Made by a program: the position numbers and the translations under genes
From: Oceaniglobus ichthyenteri
GTDB taxonomy: Bacteria; Pseudomonadota; Alphaproteobacteria; Rhodobacterales; Rhodobacteraceae
Direction: 5' to 3'
Length of the DNA: 64,000 nucleotides
Assembly: GCF_003057885.1 (NCBI RefSeq)
Contig: NZ_QAGK01000002.1
Span: 310,001 to 374,000, forward strand
Shown here: positions 19,588-28,969 of the stretch, in pieces
Layout of the letters: each line of letters opens with the position of its first letter
Position numbering within the stretch: the first letter of the stretch is position 1
The notes under the pieces: model-generated
The model's input: the letters and a program-made list of their open reading frames with translations, nothing else
Told to the model about the DNA's origin: nothing
Database searches by the model: none

Positions 19588-19994
19588 CGCCCGAGGACAT
19601 GGCGCGCCTGCACGCCGCTGCCATGACCACCCCCCGCCCCTGGAGCAGCGCGGAATTTGCCAGCCTTCTGTCGATGCCCGGCACCTTTGCAATCACCGAT
19701 GATCACGCGCTGGCGCTGGGCCGCGTCACACTGGACGAAGCTGAGTTGCTGACCTTGGCCACCGCGCCGCTGCATCGTCGCCGGGGGCTGGGCCGCGCGA
19801 TATTGGGCCGGTTTCACGCCACCGCACAGGCGCGCGGCGCCACCCACGCCCTTCTTGAAGTGGCGGCCGGCAACACGGCGGCGCGCGCCTTGTATCGCGG
19901 CGCCGGATATATCCAGACCGGTATTCGGCCGCGATATTACACCACAGGATCAGGCGGCACAGATGATGCACTGATTCTGTGCTGCGCGCTGTAA
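19584..19994 (+). CDS. rimI: RimI-type GNAT N-acetyltransferase
   Basis: A 136-residue GNAT-fold enzyme, predicted to acetylate the N-terminal Ala of ribosomal protein S18 or similar substrates. The acetyl-CoA loop is 'LHRRRGLGRAILGRFHATAQARG', followed by 'VAAGNTAARALYRGAGYIQTGIRPRYY'. Translation starts at a GTG that overlaps the tsaB stop (GTGA), so the two are coupled. The protein is a little shorter than E. coli RimI (148), and exact substrate specificity is inferred from the tsaB context. Confidence 0.82.
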   Translation: MTPEDMARLHAAAMTTPRPWSSAEFASLLSMPGTFAITDDHALALGRVTLDEAELLTLATAPLHRRRGLGRAILGRFHATAQARGATHALLEVAAGNTAARALYRGAGYIQTGIRPRYYTTGSGGTDDALILCCAL

Positions 19995-20060
19995 CCATAC
20001 GTCACTTCTGTGATTTTCTGCCAAACGTCGCCCTGTGCGCCTGCCAAACCCAAAAAGCTA

Positions 20061-20089
20061 TTGACCCTCTTGGGTCCCTGCGGCCTTAT
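20061..20089 (+). promoter_or_regulatory. Candidate promoter of the nucleoside uptake operon
   Basis: TTGACC at 20061-20066 is a good -35 element; the -10 at 17 bases (CCTTAT) is poor. A small GATCC/GGATC hairpin (20098-20113) follows in the leader. The 180 bp gap between rimI and the BMP gene holds no ORF. Confidence 0.35.
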
Positions 20090-20174
20090 TCACCTGTGAT
20101 CCCTTTGAGGATCGAAAAGATATCAAAGGCAGCGGGGCCAATCCCGCGCCGTGAATAAACCTTGGGAGACGACA

Positions 20175-21167
20175 ATGACCCTCATGCAGAAATTTCTTGG
20201 TGCGACGGCTGGTCTGGCACTGTCGGCAGGCGCGGCCCTGGCCGAGCCGGGCCTGATCATCGATCTGGGCGGCAAGTTTGACAAATCGTTCAACGAATCC
20301 GCTTACAACGGCGCACAGAACTGGGTTGAAACAACCGGCGGCGAATACATGGAAACCGAGCTGGCCTCGGAAGCGCAGCGCGAGCAGACCATGCGCCGCA
20401 TGGCCGAACGTGGCGCCAACCCGATTGTCGTTCTGGGCTTTGCCAATGCCTCGACCCTGGAAAAAATCGCGCCCGATTATCCCGATGTCAGCTTTGCCAT
20501 CATCGATATGGTCGTGGATCAGCCCAACGTGCAATCCATCGTGTTCAGCGAACATGAGGGATCGTATCTGGTGGGTGTCCTGGCCGCCATGGCCAGCAAA
20601 ACCGGCGCCGTGTCATTTGTGGGTGGCATGGACGTGCCGCTGATTCGCAAATTTGCCTGTGGCTATGCCCAAGGCGCGAAAGCAGCCAATCCTGAAATCA
20701 AAGTAATTCAGAACATGACCGGCACCACGCCGTCGGCCTGGAACGACCCGGTAAAGGGCGGCGAATTGACCAAGGCGCAGATCTCGCAAGGGTCTGACGT
20801 GGTTTATGCCGCGGCGGGCGGCACCGGTGTGGGCGTTTTGCAAACCGCCAAGGACGAAGGCATTCTGTCAATCGGTGTGGACAGCAACCAGAACTATCTC
20901 CACCCCGGTTCGGTTCTCACCTCGATGACGAAACGGGTGGATAACGCGGTTCAGACCGTGTTCACCGCTGGCGCCGACGGGTTCACCCCCGGCATCACCG
21001 TCATGTCATTGGAAAACGACGGCGTTGGATATGCCATGGATGAGCATAACGAGGAGTTGATCACCGAAGATATGATCGCCGCCGTCGAAGATGCGAAGGC
21101 AAAGATTTTGTCCGGTGAGATTACCGTGCACGATTACACCTCTGACGACAGCTGCCCGGTGCAGTAA
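20175..21167 (+). CDS. BMP family nucleoside ABC transporter substrate-binding protein
   Basis: A 330-residue periplasmic receptor of the basic membrane protein (BMP/PnrA) family, which binds purine nucleosides. The signal peptide is residues 1-24 (ending ALA); no lipobox Cys is seen, so it is soluble rather than a lipoprotein. The fold is shown by 'LIIDLGGKFDKSFNESAYNGAQNW', 'NPIVVLGFANASTLEKIAPDYPDVSFAIID' and 'AAGGTGVGVLQTAKD'. GGGAGA precedes the ATG; an upstream in-frame ATG (20151) would spoil the signal peptide. It is the first gene of a five-gene operon ending in a purine nucleoside phosphorylase. Confidence 0.92.
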   Translation: MTLMQKFLGATAGLALSAGAALAEPGLIIDLGGKFDKSFNESAYNGAQNWVETTGGEYMETELASEAQREQTMRRMAERGANPIVVLGFANASTLEKIAPDYPDVSFAIIDMVVDQPNVQSIVFSEHEGSYLVGVLAAMASKTGAVSFVGGMDVPLIRKFACGYAQGAKAANPEIKVIQNMTGTTPSAWNDPVKGGELTKAQISQGSDVVYAAAGGTGVGVLQTAKDEGILSIGVDSNQNYLHPGSVLTSMTKRVDNAVQTVFTAGADGFTPGITVMSLENDGVGYAMDEHNEELITEDMIAAVEDAKAKILSGEITVHDYTSDDSCPVQ

Positions 21168-21173
21168 GCCGGT

Positions 21174-22793
21174 ATGGTATCTGATACAGACATGGGGCGG
21201 CCTGATCGGGCCGCCCCCGCGATTGAACTCAAAGGTATTTCCAAATCCTTTGGGCCGGTTCAGGCGAACAAGGACATTTCGATTCGCGTCATGCCCGGAA
21301 CGATCCATGGGATCATCGGTGAAAACGGCGCGGGCAAATCCACCCTGATGAGCATCCTTTACGGGTTCTACAAGGCCGATGCCGGTGAGATTTTCATCGC
21401 CGGGCGCAAAACCGCGATTCCCGACAGTCAGGCGGCGATTGCCGCCGGCATCGGGATGGTTTTTCAACATTTCAAATTGGTTGAAAACTTTACAGTTCTG
21501 GAAAATGTGGTTCTGGGCGCGGAATCGGGCGCGTTTTTGAAACCCAGCCTGGCCAAGGCGCGCGAATTGCTGACGCAGCTGGCCGCCGAATATGAACTGA
21601 ACGTCGATCCCGATGCGTTGATTCAGGATCTTGGCGTGGGGATGCAACAGCGTGTCGAAATCCTCAAGGCGCTGTATCGTCAGGCCGATATTCTGATTCT
21701 GGATGAACCCACCGGCGTGCTGACCCCGGCCGAGGCGGACCATCTGTTTCGCATTCTCGAAGGGCTGCGCGCCCAAGGCAAAACCATCATCCTGATCACC
21801 CACAAACTGCGCGAAATCATGGAGGTGACCGACACGGTTTCGGTCATGCGGCGCGGTGAAATGACCGCGACGGTGAAAACCGCACAAACATCGCCAGAAC
21901 AATTGGCCGAGCTGATGGTGGGCCGTAAGGTATTGTTGCAGGTCGATAAAACCGCCGCCACGCCAAAAGATACCGTGCTGTCGGTTGAGAACCTTAAGGT
22001 TGTCGATAGTAAGGGCGTGACCCGGTTGAAGGGCGTATCGCTGAATGTGCGCGCCGGTGAAATTCTGGGCATTGCCGGGGTGGCGGGCAATGGCCAATCT
22101 GAATTGCTTGAGGTGCTGGGCGGTATTCGCGCCGGCACCGGGCGGATCACCCTGAACGGTGAAGAAATCGATTTGACCGGCGACGCGTCAGACGCGCGCA
22201 CCCGGCGCGCAAGGGGCATCGCCCATGTCCCCGAAGATCGTCACCGCGAGGGGCTGATCCTGGATTTTCACGCTTGGGAAAATGTCGCCTTCGGCTATCA
22301 TCACGATCCGGTTTATAACAACGGGCTGTTCATGGATAACGACGCCCTGCGCCGCGATACCGAAGCAAAGATCGCCAAATTCGATATCCGCCCCGCCAAT
22401 TGCTGGCAAACCGCCAAGAATTTTTCCGGCGGCAATCAACAGAAAATCGTCATCGCCCGCGAGTTGGAGCGTAATCCCGACCTGTTGCTGGTCGGACAGC
22501 CCACGCGCGGTGTTGATATTGGCGCGATCGAGTTTATTCACCAACAAATCGTCGCCCTGCGCGATGCGGGCAAGGCGGTGCTGTTGGTGTCGGTTGAACT
22601 GGATGAAATCATGTCACTGTCTGACAGAATCGCGGTGATGTTTGACGGCCAAATCATGGGCGAACGCCTGCCCTCGGAAACCAACGAACGCGAATTGGGC
22701 CTGATGATGGCAGGCATCACCGATACCGCGCGCGATGTTTCCGTTGAGGAAGTCGCCGCGAATCTGGCCAAAACCGACGGAGCCACCCCATGA
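21174..22793 (+). CDS. Nucleoside ABC transporter ATP-binding protein, two fused ATPase domains
   Basis: A 539-residue ATPase with two nucleotide-binding domains in tandem, like sugar and nucleoside (YufO/NupO) importers. Domain 1 has Walker A 'GENGAGKSTLMSILYG' and Walker B 'ILILDEPTGVLTP'. Domain 2 has a degenerate P-loop ('GVAGNGQSELLEVLGG') but an intact signature 'NFSGGNQQKIVIARELERNPDLLLVGQPTRGVD'. It energises the two permeases encoded next; the stop overlaps the next start by 4 bases (ATGA). No strong ribosome site is seen; an ATG six codons downstream is an alternative start. Confidence 0.93.
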   Translation: MVSDTDMGRPDRAAPAIELKGISKSFGPVQANKDISIRVMPGTIHGIIGENGAGKSTLMSILYGFYKADAGEIFIAGRKTAIPDSQAAIAAGIGMVFQHFKLVENFTVLENVVLGAESGAFLKPSLAKARELLTQLAAEYELNVDPDALIQDLGVGMQQRVEILKALYRQADILILDEPTGVLTPAEADHLFRILEGLRAQGKTIILITHKLREIMEVTDTVSVMRRGEMTATVKTAQTSPEQLAELMVGRKVLLQVDKTAATPKDTVLSVENLKVVDSKGVTRLKGVSLNVRAGEILGIAGVAGNGQSELLEVLGGIRAGTGRITLNGEEIDLTGDASDARTRRARGIAHVPEDRHREGLILDFHAWENVAFGYHHDPVYNNGLFMDNDALRRDTEAKIAKFDIRPANCWQTAKNFSGGNQQKIVIARELERNPDLLLVGQPTRGVDIGAIEFIHQQIVALRDAGKAVLLVSVELDEIMSLSDRIAVMFDGQIMGERLPSETNERELGLMMAGITDTARDVSVEEVAANLAKTDGATP

Positions 22794-23893
22794 GCCTGCC
22801 AAAATGGGCCGATGTCGTCCTTATTCCGCTGATCAACCTGTTTCTGGCGCTGTTTGTGTCAGGCCTGGTCGTGTTGTTGATTGGGGAAAATCCGATCAAT
22901 GCGATGAAAATCATGGTGAATGGCGCGGTCGGGTCGACCTATGGCTGGGGCTATACCCTGTTTTACGCCACGAATTTCATCTTTACCGGGCTGGCCGTGG
23001 CGGTGGCGTTTCACGCGCGGCTGTTCAACATCGGCGGTGAGGGGCAGGCGCAATTGGGCGCATTGGGCGTGGCATTGGTGTGCCTTGCCCTGCCCTGGCC
23101 CCATTGGACGCTGGCGCTGCCTTTTGCAATTCTCGGTGGCGCAATCTTTGGTGCCGGTTGGGCGGCGATTCCGGCCTATCTGCAGGCCAAGCGCGGCAGC
23201 CATATTGTGATCACCACGATCATGTTCAATTTTATCGCCTCGGCGCTGTTGGTTTATCTTCTGGTGGGTGCGTTAAAGGCCCCCGGCATGGCCCCCGAAA
23301 GCGCGCGCTTTCCCGAAGGCACGTTCCTGCCCAGTGCGCGGGATGTGTTTGGAATGATTGGCATAAAATTCGCCCGCTCACCGCTGAACGTGTCGTTCAT
23401 TGTTGGGCTGATCGCCTGCTTCATGGTTTGGCTGCTGTTGTGGCGCACCCGGTTGGGCTATGAAATTCGCGCCTATGGCCACAGCGAACCGGCGGCGATT
23501 TATGCCGGAATTTCGCCGTTCAAAATCATCATGGTTACCATGCTGATTTCTGGCGCGTTGGCGGGCCTTATGGCGGTGAACGCGGTTCAGGGTGAACAAC
23601 AGCGCCTGTTGCAAGACAACGTGTTGGGCGCCGGGTTTGTCGGCATCGCCGTGGCCCTGATGGGGCGCAGTCATCCGGTGGGCGTGTTGATCGCGGCGAT
23701 CCTGTTTGGCGCGCTGTATCAGGGCGGCGCCGAGTTGGAGTTTGAAACCAGCGTGCCGCGCGAAATGATTCTGGTGATTCAGGCGTTGGTGATCCTGTTT
23801 ACCGGCGCGCTTGATAATATGGTGCGCGGCCCGGTCGAGGGCGCGTTCCTGCACTTTGGGCGGCGCAAACCCAAATTGAAGGCGGCGGAATAA
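22790..23893 (+). CDS. Nucleoside ABC transporter permease 1
   Basis: A 367-residue inner-membrane permease of the BPD_transp_2 (RbsC-like) family with about ten hydrophobic segments. Family landmarks are 'NIGGEGQAQLGALGVAL' and 'ARLFNIGGEG', plus the cytoplasmic loop 'GHSEPAAIYAGISPFKIIMVTMLISGALAGL'. It pairs with the second permease to form the channel of the purine-nucleoside importer. The stop TAA overlaps the next ATG by one base. Confidence 0.92.
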   Translation: MSLPKWADVVLIPLINLFLALFVSGLVVLLIGENPINAMKIMVNGAVGSTYGWGYTLFYATNFIFTGLAVAVAFHARLFNIGGEGQAQLGALGVALVCLALPWPHWTLALPFAILGGAIFGAGWAAIPAYLQAKRGSHIVITTIMFNFIASALLVYLLVGALKAPGMAPESARFPEGTFLPSARDVFGMIGIKFARSPLNVSFIVGLIACFMVWLLLWRTRLGYEIRAYGHSEPAAIYAGISPFKIIMVTMLISGALAGLMAVNAVQGEQQRLLQDNVLGAGFVGIAVALMGRSHPVGVLIAAILFGALYQGGAELEFETSVPREMILVIQALVILFTGALDNMVRGPVEGAFLHFGRRKPKLKAAE

Positions 23894-24858
23894 TGGATCT
23901 GAACACACTTATCCAAATCCTGGATTCCACGATTCGTCTGGCCACGCCATTGTTGTTGGCCTGTCTGGCCGGGCTGTTCAGCGAACGCGCCGGGGTGTTT
24001 GACATCGGGCTTGAGGCGAAAATGCTGGTCGCGGCGTTTTTCTCGGCGGCCGTGGCGGCGCTGACCGGATCGGTCTGGTTGGGGTTGTTGGCGGGCATCG
24101 CCGCATCGCTGATCTTTGCACTGATCCATGGGATCGCGTCGATCACGTTTCGCGGCGATCAGTTGATTTCAGGCGTCGCGCTGAATTTCCTTGCCTCGGG
24201 CATGACGGTGTTGATCGCGCGCGATTGGTTCAATCAAGGCGGTCGCACCCCCGCCCTGATTGATGGCGGGCGGTTTCAACCGGTGGAGCTGCCCTTTGCC
24301 GAAGCATTGCAGGGCGTGCCGGTTCTTGGCCCGGTCTATAACGAATTGTTATCGGGCCACACGATTTTAACCTATGTCGCCTTCGCGATGGTGCCGCTGA
24401 CCTGGTACATTCTGTTTCGCACCCGGTTCGGCCTGCGGTTGCGCGCGGTGGGGGAAAACCCCGCGGCGGTGGATACGGCAGGGGTTTCGGTTGTGCGCCT
24501 GCGCTACTCCGCCGTGCTGATCGCCGGGGTTTTATGCGGGATTGCGGGGGCTTATCTGGCCACCGGGCTGGCCGCCGGATTTGTCAAAGACATGACCGCC
24601 GGGCGCGGGTTTATCGCCCTGGCCGCCCTGATTTTTGCCAAATGGCGGCCTTGGTATGCCATGGGCGCGTGTCTTTTGTTTGGTCTGCTTGATGCCATCG
24701 GCAACCGCTATCAATCGATCGAACTGTTGGGCATCGCGGTGCCGGGCCAATTCATGCAGGCCCTGCCCTATATCCTGACCGTTGTTATTTTGGCCGGATT
24801 TGTGGGCAAGGCCATTCCACCACGGGCCGGGGGGGCCGCTTATGTCAAGGAACGCTGA
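23893..24858 (+). CDS. Nucleoside ABC transporter permease 2
   Basis: A 321-residue permease of the same family as its neighbour, with 'SERAGVFDIGLEAKMLVAAFFSAAVAAL' near the N-terminus and 'GENPAAVDTAGVSVVRLRYSAVLIAGVLCGIAGAYLA' in the coupling region. It forms a heterodimer with permease 1. Its last 17 bases overlap the phosphorylase gene, in keeping with a tightly packed operon. Confidence 0.92.
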   Translation: MDLNTLIQILDSTIRLATPLLLACLAGLFSERAGVFDIGLEAKMLVAAFFSAAVAALTGSVWLGLLAGIAASLIFALIHGIASITFRGDQLISGVALNFLASGMTVLIARDWFNQGGRTPALIDGGRFQPVELPFAEALQGVPVLGPVYNELLSGHTILTYVAFAMVPLTWYILFRTRFGLRLRAVGENPAAVDTAGVSVVRLRYSAVLIAGVLCGIAGAYLATGLAAGFVKDMTAGRGFIALAALIFAKWRPWYAMGACLLFGLLDAIGNRYQSIELLGIAVPGQFMQALPYILTVVILAGFVGKAIPPRAGGAAYVKER

Positions 24859-25648
24859 CGATCTGGTACGGTTCATTCAGGATCGCGCGGGCGATGCGCC
24901 GGTCAAATACGGCCTGATCCTGGGGTCGGGGTTGGGTCATTTGGCCGACGCGGTGGATGGGGTGTCGATTGATTACGCCAAACTGACCGGTTTTCCCCAT
25001 GCGGGGGTGTCGGGCCACAATCCCAAACTGGTGATTGGCACATTGGAAGGTGTGCGCGTGGCCGTGTTCGGCGGGCGGGCGCATTATTATGAAACCGGGC
25101 GCGGCGATGCCATGCGCCTGCCGCTTGAGGTGCTGAAAGGGTTGGGCGGCGAGGCGTTGATCGCCACCAATGCCGCCGGATCCCTGCGGCCCGACATGCC
25201 CACAGGCAGTTTGATGTGCCTGACCGATCATATCAATTTTTCGGGCCTGAACCCGCTGATCGGCGAACAGTCCGATGCGCGGTTTGTGCCAATGAAAGAT
25301 GCCTATGACCCGGCACTCCGCGCCGCCCTTTTATCGGCAGCACAGGCCAGCGATGTCGATCTGGCACAAGGGGTCTATGCCTGGTATTCCGGCCCGTCCT
25401 TTGAAACGCCTGCTGAAATTCGTGCGATCAAACTGTTAGGCGCGGATGCCGTGGGCATGTCCACCGTGCCCGAAGTGATCCTGGCGCGGTTTCTGGGGCT
25501 AAAGGCGGCGGCCATTTCCACGATCACCAACATGGCCGCCGGCATGAGCGATGAGGCCATCAGCCACGAACACACAAAAGCGATGGCGCCTTTGGGGGCT
25601 GCGAAGTTGGACAAGGTGCTGCGCCGGTTTCTGCAAACGCAGACTTAG
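24842..25648 (+). CDS. Purine-nucleoside phosphorylase, trimeric type
   Basis: A 268-residue enzyme that splits inosine, guanosine or xanthosine with phosphate into base and ribose-1-phosphate. Signatures are 'GLILGSGLGHLAD', 'FGGRAHYYETGRGDAMRLPLEVL', 'TNAAGSL' and 'YAWYSGPSFETPAEIRAIKLLGADAVGMSTVPEVILA', typical of the class I PunA/XapA family. Being the last gene of the importer operon supports purine nucleosides as the transported substrate. I start at MSRNADD; an upstream ATG at 24782 would extend 60 bases further into the permease gene. Confidence 0.92.
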   Translation: MSRNADDLVRFIQDRAGDAPVKYGLILGSGLGHLADAVDGVSIDYAKLTGFPHAGVSGHNPKLVIGTLEGVRVAVFGGRAHYYETGRGDAMRLPLEVLKGLGGEALIATNAAGSLRPDMPTGSLMCLTDHINFSGLNPLIGEQSDARFVPMKDAYDPALRAALLSAAQASDVDLAQGVYAWYSGPSFETPAEIRAIKLLGADAVGMSTVPEVILARFLGLKAAAISTITNMAAGMSDEAISHEHTKAMAPLGAAKLDKVLRRFLQTQT

Positions 25649-25728
25649 GCCAACTGGACCTAAAGAAACCGCAGTTTGGATCGAAGTGGGGCGTTGCGTC
25701 ATACGGCCCTTGGGGGCTATGAGGACAC

Positions 25729-26643
25729 ATGCAAGTCTATCTTCCTATTGCCGAGGTTTCGGTCAACGCCTTCCTGTTGCTAGGCTTGGGCGGAATTGTC
25801 GGCATTCTTTCGGGCATGTTCGGTGTTGGCGGCGGCTTCTTGATGACGCCGCTTCTGTTTTTCATCGGCATTCCGCCCGCTGTCGCCGTAGCCACCGAAG
25901 CCAATCAGATTGTCGCGTCATCGTTTTCCGGCGTTCTGGCGCATTTGAAACGAAAGACGGTCGATCTTCGAATGGGGGTCGTATTGTTGATCGGCGGGTT
26001 GGTCGGTGCGGCGCTTGGCGTGCAGATCTTCAATTTTCTCAGGGCGTTGGGCCAGGTCGATCTGTTGGTCAAGCTGTGCTATGTGCTGTTTCTGGGGATC
26101 ATCGGATCATTGATGTTCGTTGAATCGCTGAATGCGATCCGCAATACCCGCAAGGGCAAGCCACCGGCGCGCAAACGGCACAACTGGATTCACAATCTGC
26201 CGTTCAAGATGAAATTCCGCACCTCGGGCCTGTATATTTCAGTGATTCCACCGGTGATCGTGGGCGTTCTGGTGGGCATTCTGGCCGCGATCATGGGGGT
26301 TGGCGGCGGGTTCATCATGGTGCCGGCGATGATTTATCTGCTGGGCATGCCAACCAAAGTGGTGGTGGGCACATCGCTGTTTCAGATCATTTTCGTCACC
26401 GCCTTCACTACCATGCTGCACGCGACCACCAACTTTACCGTTGATATCGTGTTGGCGGTGCTGCTGTTGATCGGCGGGGTCGTCGGCGCGCAGATCGGCG
26501 CCCGGATTGGCGTGAAACTGAAAGCCGAACAATTGCGGATTCTGCTGGCGGCGATGGTTTTGCTGGTCTGTGGCAAACTGGCGTTTGATTTGCTGGTACA
26601 GCCGTCTGAATTGTATTCGATTGGCGCAGAGGGGGGCCACTGA
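25729..26643 (+). CDS. TSUP (TauE/SafE) family anion exporter
   Basis: A 304-residue membrane protein with about eight hydrophobic segments in two halves, each beginning with the TSUP repeat motif ('GGIVGILSGMFGVGGGFLMTPLL' and 'VGILAAIMGVGGGFIMVPAMIYLLG'). Family members move sulfite, sulfoacetate or organosulfur anions. The downstream TIGR02186 gene overlaps it by one base and is the usual partner in Rhodobacterales. Substrate is inferred only from family; sulfite export would fit the sulfur metabolism suggested elsewhere in this window. Confidence 0.9.
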   Translation: MQVYLPIAEVSVNAFLLLGLGGIVGILSGMFGVGGGFLMTPLLFFIGIPPAVAVATEANQIVASSFSGVLAHLKRKTVDLRMGVVLLIGGLVGAALGVQIFNFLRALGQVDLLVKLCYVLFLGIIGSLMFVESLNAIRNTRKGKPPARKRHNWIHNLPFKMKFRTSGLYISVIPPVIVGVLVGILAAIMGVGGGFIMVPAMIYLLGMPTKVVVGTSLFQIIFVTAFTTMLHATTNFTVDIVLAVLLLIGGVVGAQIGARIGVKLKAEQLRILLAAMVLLVCGKLAFDLLVQPSELYSIGAEGGH

Positions 26644-27398
26644 TGCTGCGCATTCTCTTGTTGCTGGTCGCCCTGACCACCCCCGCCCAATCCGAGGAAG
26701 TCGTCGCCGGGCTGTCACAGAACACCATCTCGATCAGTACAAATTTTGATGGTTCTGAGATTTTGATTTTTGGCGCGGTGAAACGCGAGCAACAAATCGA
26801 CCGTGACAGCGATTTGGGCGTGATTGTCACCGTTGCAGGCCCACGCCAATCGCTGACCGTACGGCGCAAGGATAAATGGGCGATCATCTGGGTGAACCAG
26901 GATTCGCTTGAGGTGCAAAGCGCGCCTTCGTTTTATGCCATTGCCACCAGCGCGCCGTTTTCGGACATGATTTCGGACGAGGCCGATCAGCAGCATCTGA
27001 TTTCGGTTGATCGCGCGATTTCGGCCGGCGTTGCGTCGGAAGGGGTGATCGACAAGGATAATTTCACCGAAGCGTTGATTCGTATCCGCAGCAAGGCGAA
27101 CCTGTATCAAATGAATGAAAGCAGCGTGGCGTTGCGCGCTGATACGTTGTTCAACACCTCAATCGCCCTGCCCGCCAATCTGGTGGCGGGCAATTACACC
27201 GTGCGCTTCCTGCTGACCCGTGATCAGCAGGTCGTCAGCCAATATGAAACCGCAATTTTCGTGAACAAGGTTGGGCTTGAACGGTTCTTGTATTCGCTCG
27301 CCCATGAACAGCCGATCTGGTATGGTCTGATGTCTTTGGCCATTGCCATTGCCGCCGGTTGGGGCGCGGCGGCTGTGTTCCGCTATATCCGCAGCTAA
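26643..27398 (+). CDS. TIGR02186 family protein, TSUP partner
   Basis: A 251-residue protein with an N-terminal signal peptide (MLRILLLLVALTTPAQS), an extracytoplasmic beta-rich region ('GSEILIFGAVKREQQIDRDSDLGVIVTVAGP'), and a C-terminal membrane anchor (about residues 225-246). I recognise it as the TIGR02186 family, which lies next to TSUP exporters in alphaproteobacteria but has no defined biochemical role. Its start overlaps the exporter stop (TGATG); its end overlaps the convergent helicase by 4 bases. Confidence 0.85.
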   Translation: MLRILLLLVALTTPAQSEEVVAGLSQNTISISTNFDGSEILIFGAVKREQQIDRDSDLGVIVTVAGPRQSLTVRRKDKWAIIWVNQDSLEVQSAPSFYAIATSAPFSDMISDEADQQHLISVDRAISAGVASEGVIDKDNFTEALIRIRSKANLYQMNESSVALRADTLFNTSIALPANLVAGNYTVRFLLTRDQQVVSQYETAIFVNKVGLERFLYSLAHEQPIWYGLMSLAIAIAAGWGAAAVFRYIRS

Positions 27399-28939
27399 AG
27401 TTCGGCCTCGCCGTCCAGAACCAGAGGCGCGGCAGGCTGTGCCAGATCGTCAATGCCCAAAGGCGTGGTGGGGCGCGCCAATCGGTTGCGCACCACCCAA
27501 AAAAGCCGCTCTTCCGCGCGGGTGATTGCCACATAGGCCAGGCGTTTCCACAGGGCGATTCCCGCTTCGGTGCGGTTGGTCCAGGCGGCAGCGCTGATAT
27601 CGGGGGCAAACACCTGAACATCGCGCCACTGGCTGCCCTGGGCCTTGTGAATGGTCACTGCCGCGCCGTGCAAAAATGTGGCGCCCATGCGCGCGGCAAA
27701 AGGAATGAACGGTTCTTCCTCATCGGGCATTTCGATTTTCACGATGCTGGCGGCGCTGACCTGCGGCTCCTCTGCGCCAATCACATGCAGGCGCGAAAAC
27801 CCCGGTTTGCGCCCCTGCCCCAGAAAAATCACCTGCGCGCCTTTGATCAGGCCGCGCGCCTCAAGATCGATTCGTTTCTTGCGATGCTTCAGCGGCAATT
27901 CCAACCCGTCACAAATCAACGGCTCACCGGGCAACAGCGCATCGGCGGGGGCGCCATAGGCGGCACGAAAAGCATGGATCAGGCGGATTCGCGTCACGTT
28001 GCGCCATACAAGCACCGGCGAGCGGGCCATTTTTTCGGCCTCAACCCGGCCTGCCACCACCACGCGGGGGTCGGACGCGGCGGCGTCATGCACCATCCGG
28101 TCAAACTCATCATAGGTCAGGTTTTGATCGCCCAGCGCATGGGCCAAATCCAGAATCGGATTGCCCAGATCCTGCCGGTGAATCCGGTTCAGCGTTAATT
28201 TGCGCGGGCCGTCCAGTTTTTCAAACACCATTGCGCCCGATTGGTTCACCGGCGCCAACTGGGCCGGATCTCCAAACAGCAATAGCGTTGGGAAAATCTC
28301 TTGCAGATCGTCAAATTGGCGTGGGTCCAACATCGAGCTTTCATCAACCAGGCCAATATCCAACGGCTCTTCGCGGCGTTTCCATCCGGTGATGAAATCA
28401 CTGCCGCGCAGCCCTGCCGCCGCAAGCGCGCCGGGCACGGATTTGTTGTTTTGATAAAACGCCAAGGCCCGGTCCAGCGCCAGATCGGTCAGCCCTTCGA
28501 TCACCGGGCGTTCGCCATTTCCGGCCAACCATTCGGCGACCTTTTCATATTCCGGGTCATAGACCGGCGTGTATAGAATCCGGTGAATCGTGGTGGCGGG
28601 CACGCCGCGGTTGCGCAATACGCTGGCGGCCTTGTTGGTGGGGGCAAGAATGGCCAGCGTGCGGCGGTCTTTCTTTTTGCGCGATTCGTAATCGCCCGAC
28701 ACGATGTCGACGCCCGCATCGGCCAAGGCCTGATAAAGCCGCGCCAGCAACAGGGTTTTGCCCGATCCGGCCTTGCCCACCACCGCCATGACGGCTGATT
28801 TATCCTCAACCATGGGGTTCAGGGTGTCATTCGTTAAATCAACACCTGCGCCGCGCAGCATGTCGGTGATGCGATCAAAGGCTTCGGCCTGATCTTGTGA
28901 AAAGGTAAGAGTGGGGGCGGTTGTCATGGGCGCGACCAT
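27395..28939 (-). CDS. RecD-like ATP-dependent DNA helicase
   Basis: A 514-residue superfamily 1 helicase. Motif I is 'VVGKAGSGKTLLLARLYQAL', motif Ia 'ILAPTNKAASVLRNRGVPATTIHRILY', motif II 'LVDESSMLDP', motif III 'LLLFGDPAQLAPV', and the C-terminal UvrD-like motifs V and VI are 'GAAVTIHKAQGSQWRDVQVF' and 'RLAYVAITRAEERLFWVV'. It resembles RecD2/Dda-type single-strand translocases involved in repair or replication restart. No RecBC is nearby. The start is ambiguous (28939 or 28927; neither has a clear ribosome site). Confidence 0.88.
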   Translation of the reverse strand: MVAPMTTAPTLTFSQDQAEAFDRITDMLRGAGVDLTNDTLNPMVEDKSAVMAVVGKAGSGKTLLLARLYQALADAGVDIVSGDYESRKKKDRRTLAILAPTNKAASVLRNRGVPATTIHRILYTPVYDPEYEKVAEWLAGNGERPVIEGLTDLALDRALAFYQNNKSVPGALAAAGLRGSDFITGWKRREEPLDIGLVDESSMLDPRQFDDLQEIFPTLLLFGDPAQLAPVNQSGAMVFEKLDGPRKLTLNRIHRQDLGNPILDLAHALGDQNLTYDEFDRMVHDAAASDPRVVVAGRVEAEKMARSPVLVWRNVTRIRLIHAFRAAYGAPADALLPGEPLICDGLELPLKHRKKRIDLEARGLIKGAQVIFLGQGRKPGFSRLHVIGAEEPQVSAASIVKIEMPDEEEPFIPFAARMGATFLHGAAVTIHKAQGSQWRDVQVFAPDISAAAWTNRTEAGIALWKRLAYVAITRAEERLFWVVRNRLARPTTPLGIDDLAQPAAPLVLDGEAEL

Positions 28940-28969
28940 AGGCGCGCCCAGCCCGATTGCCCAGACGGA

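Noticed and set aside
20000-20174. Possible purine riboswitch before the nucleoside import operon
   Set aside because: I could not find the conserved purine-aptamer core loops; only a small hairpin is present.
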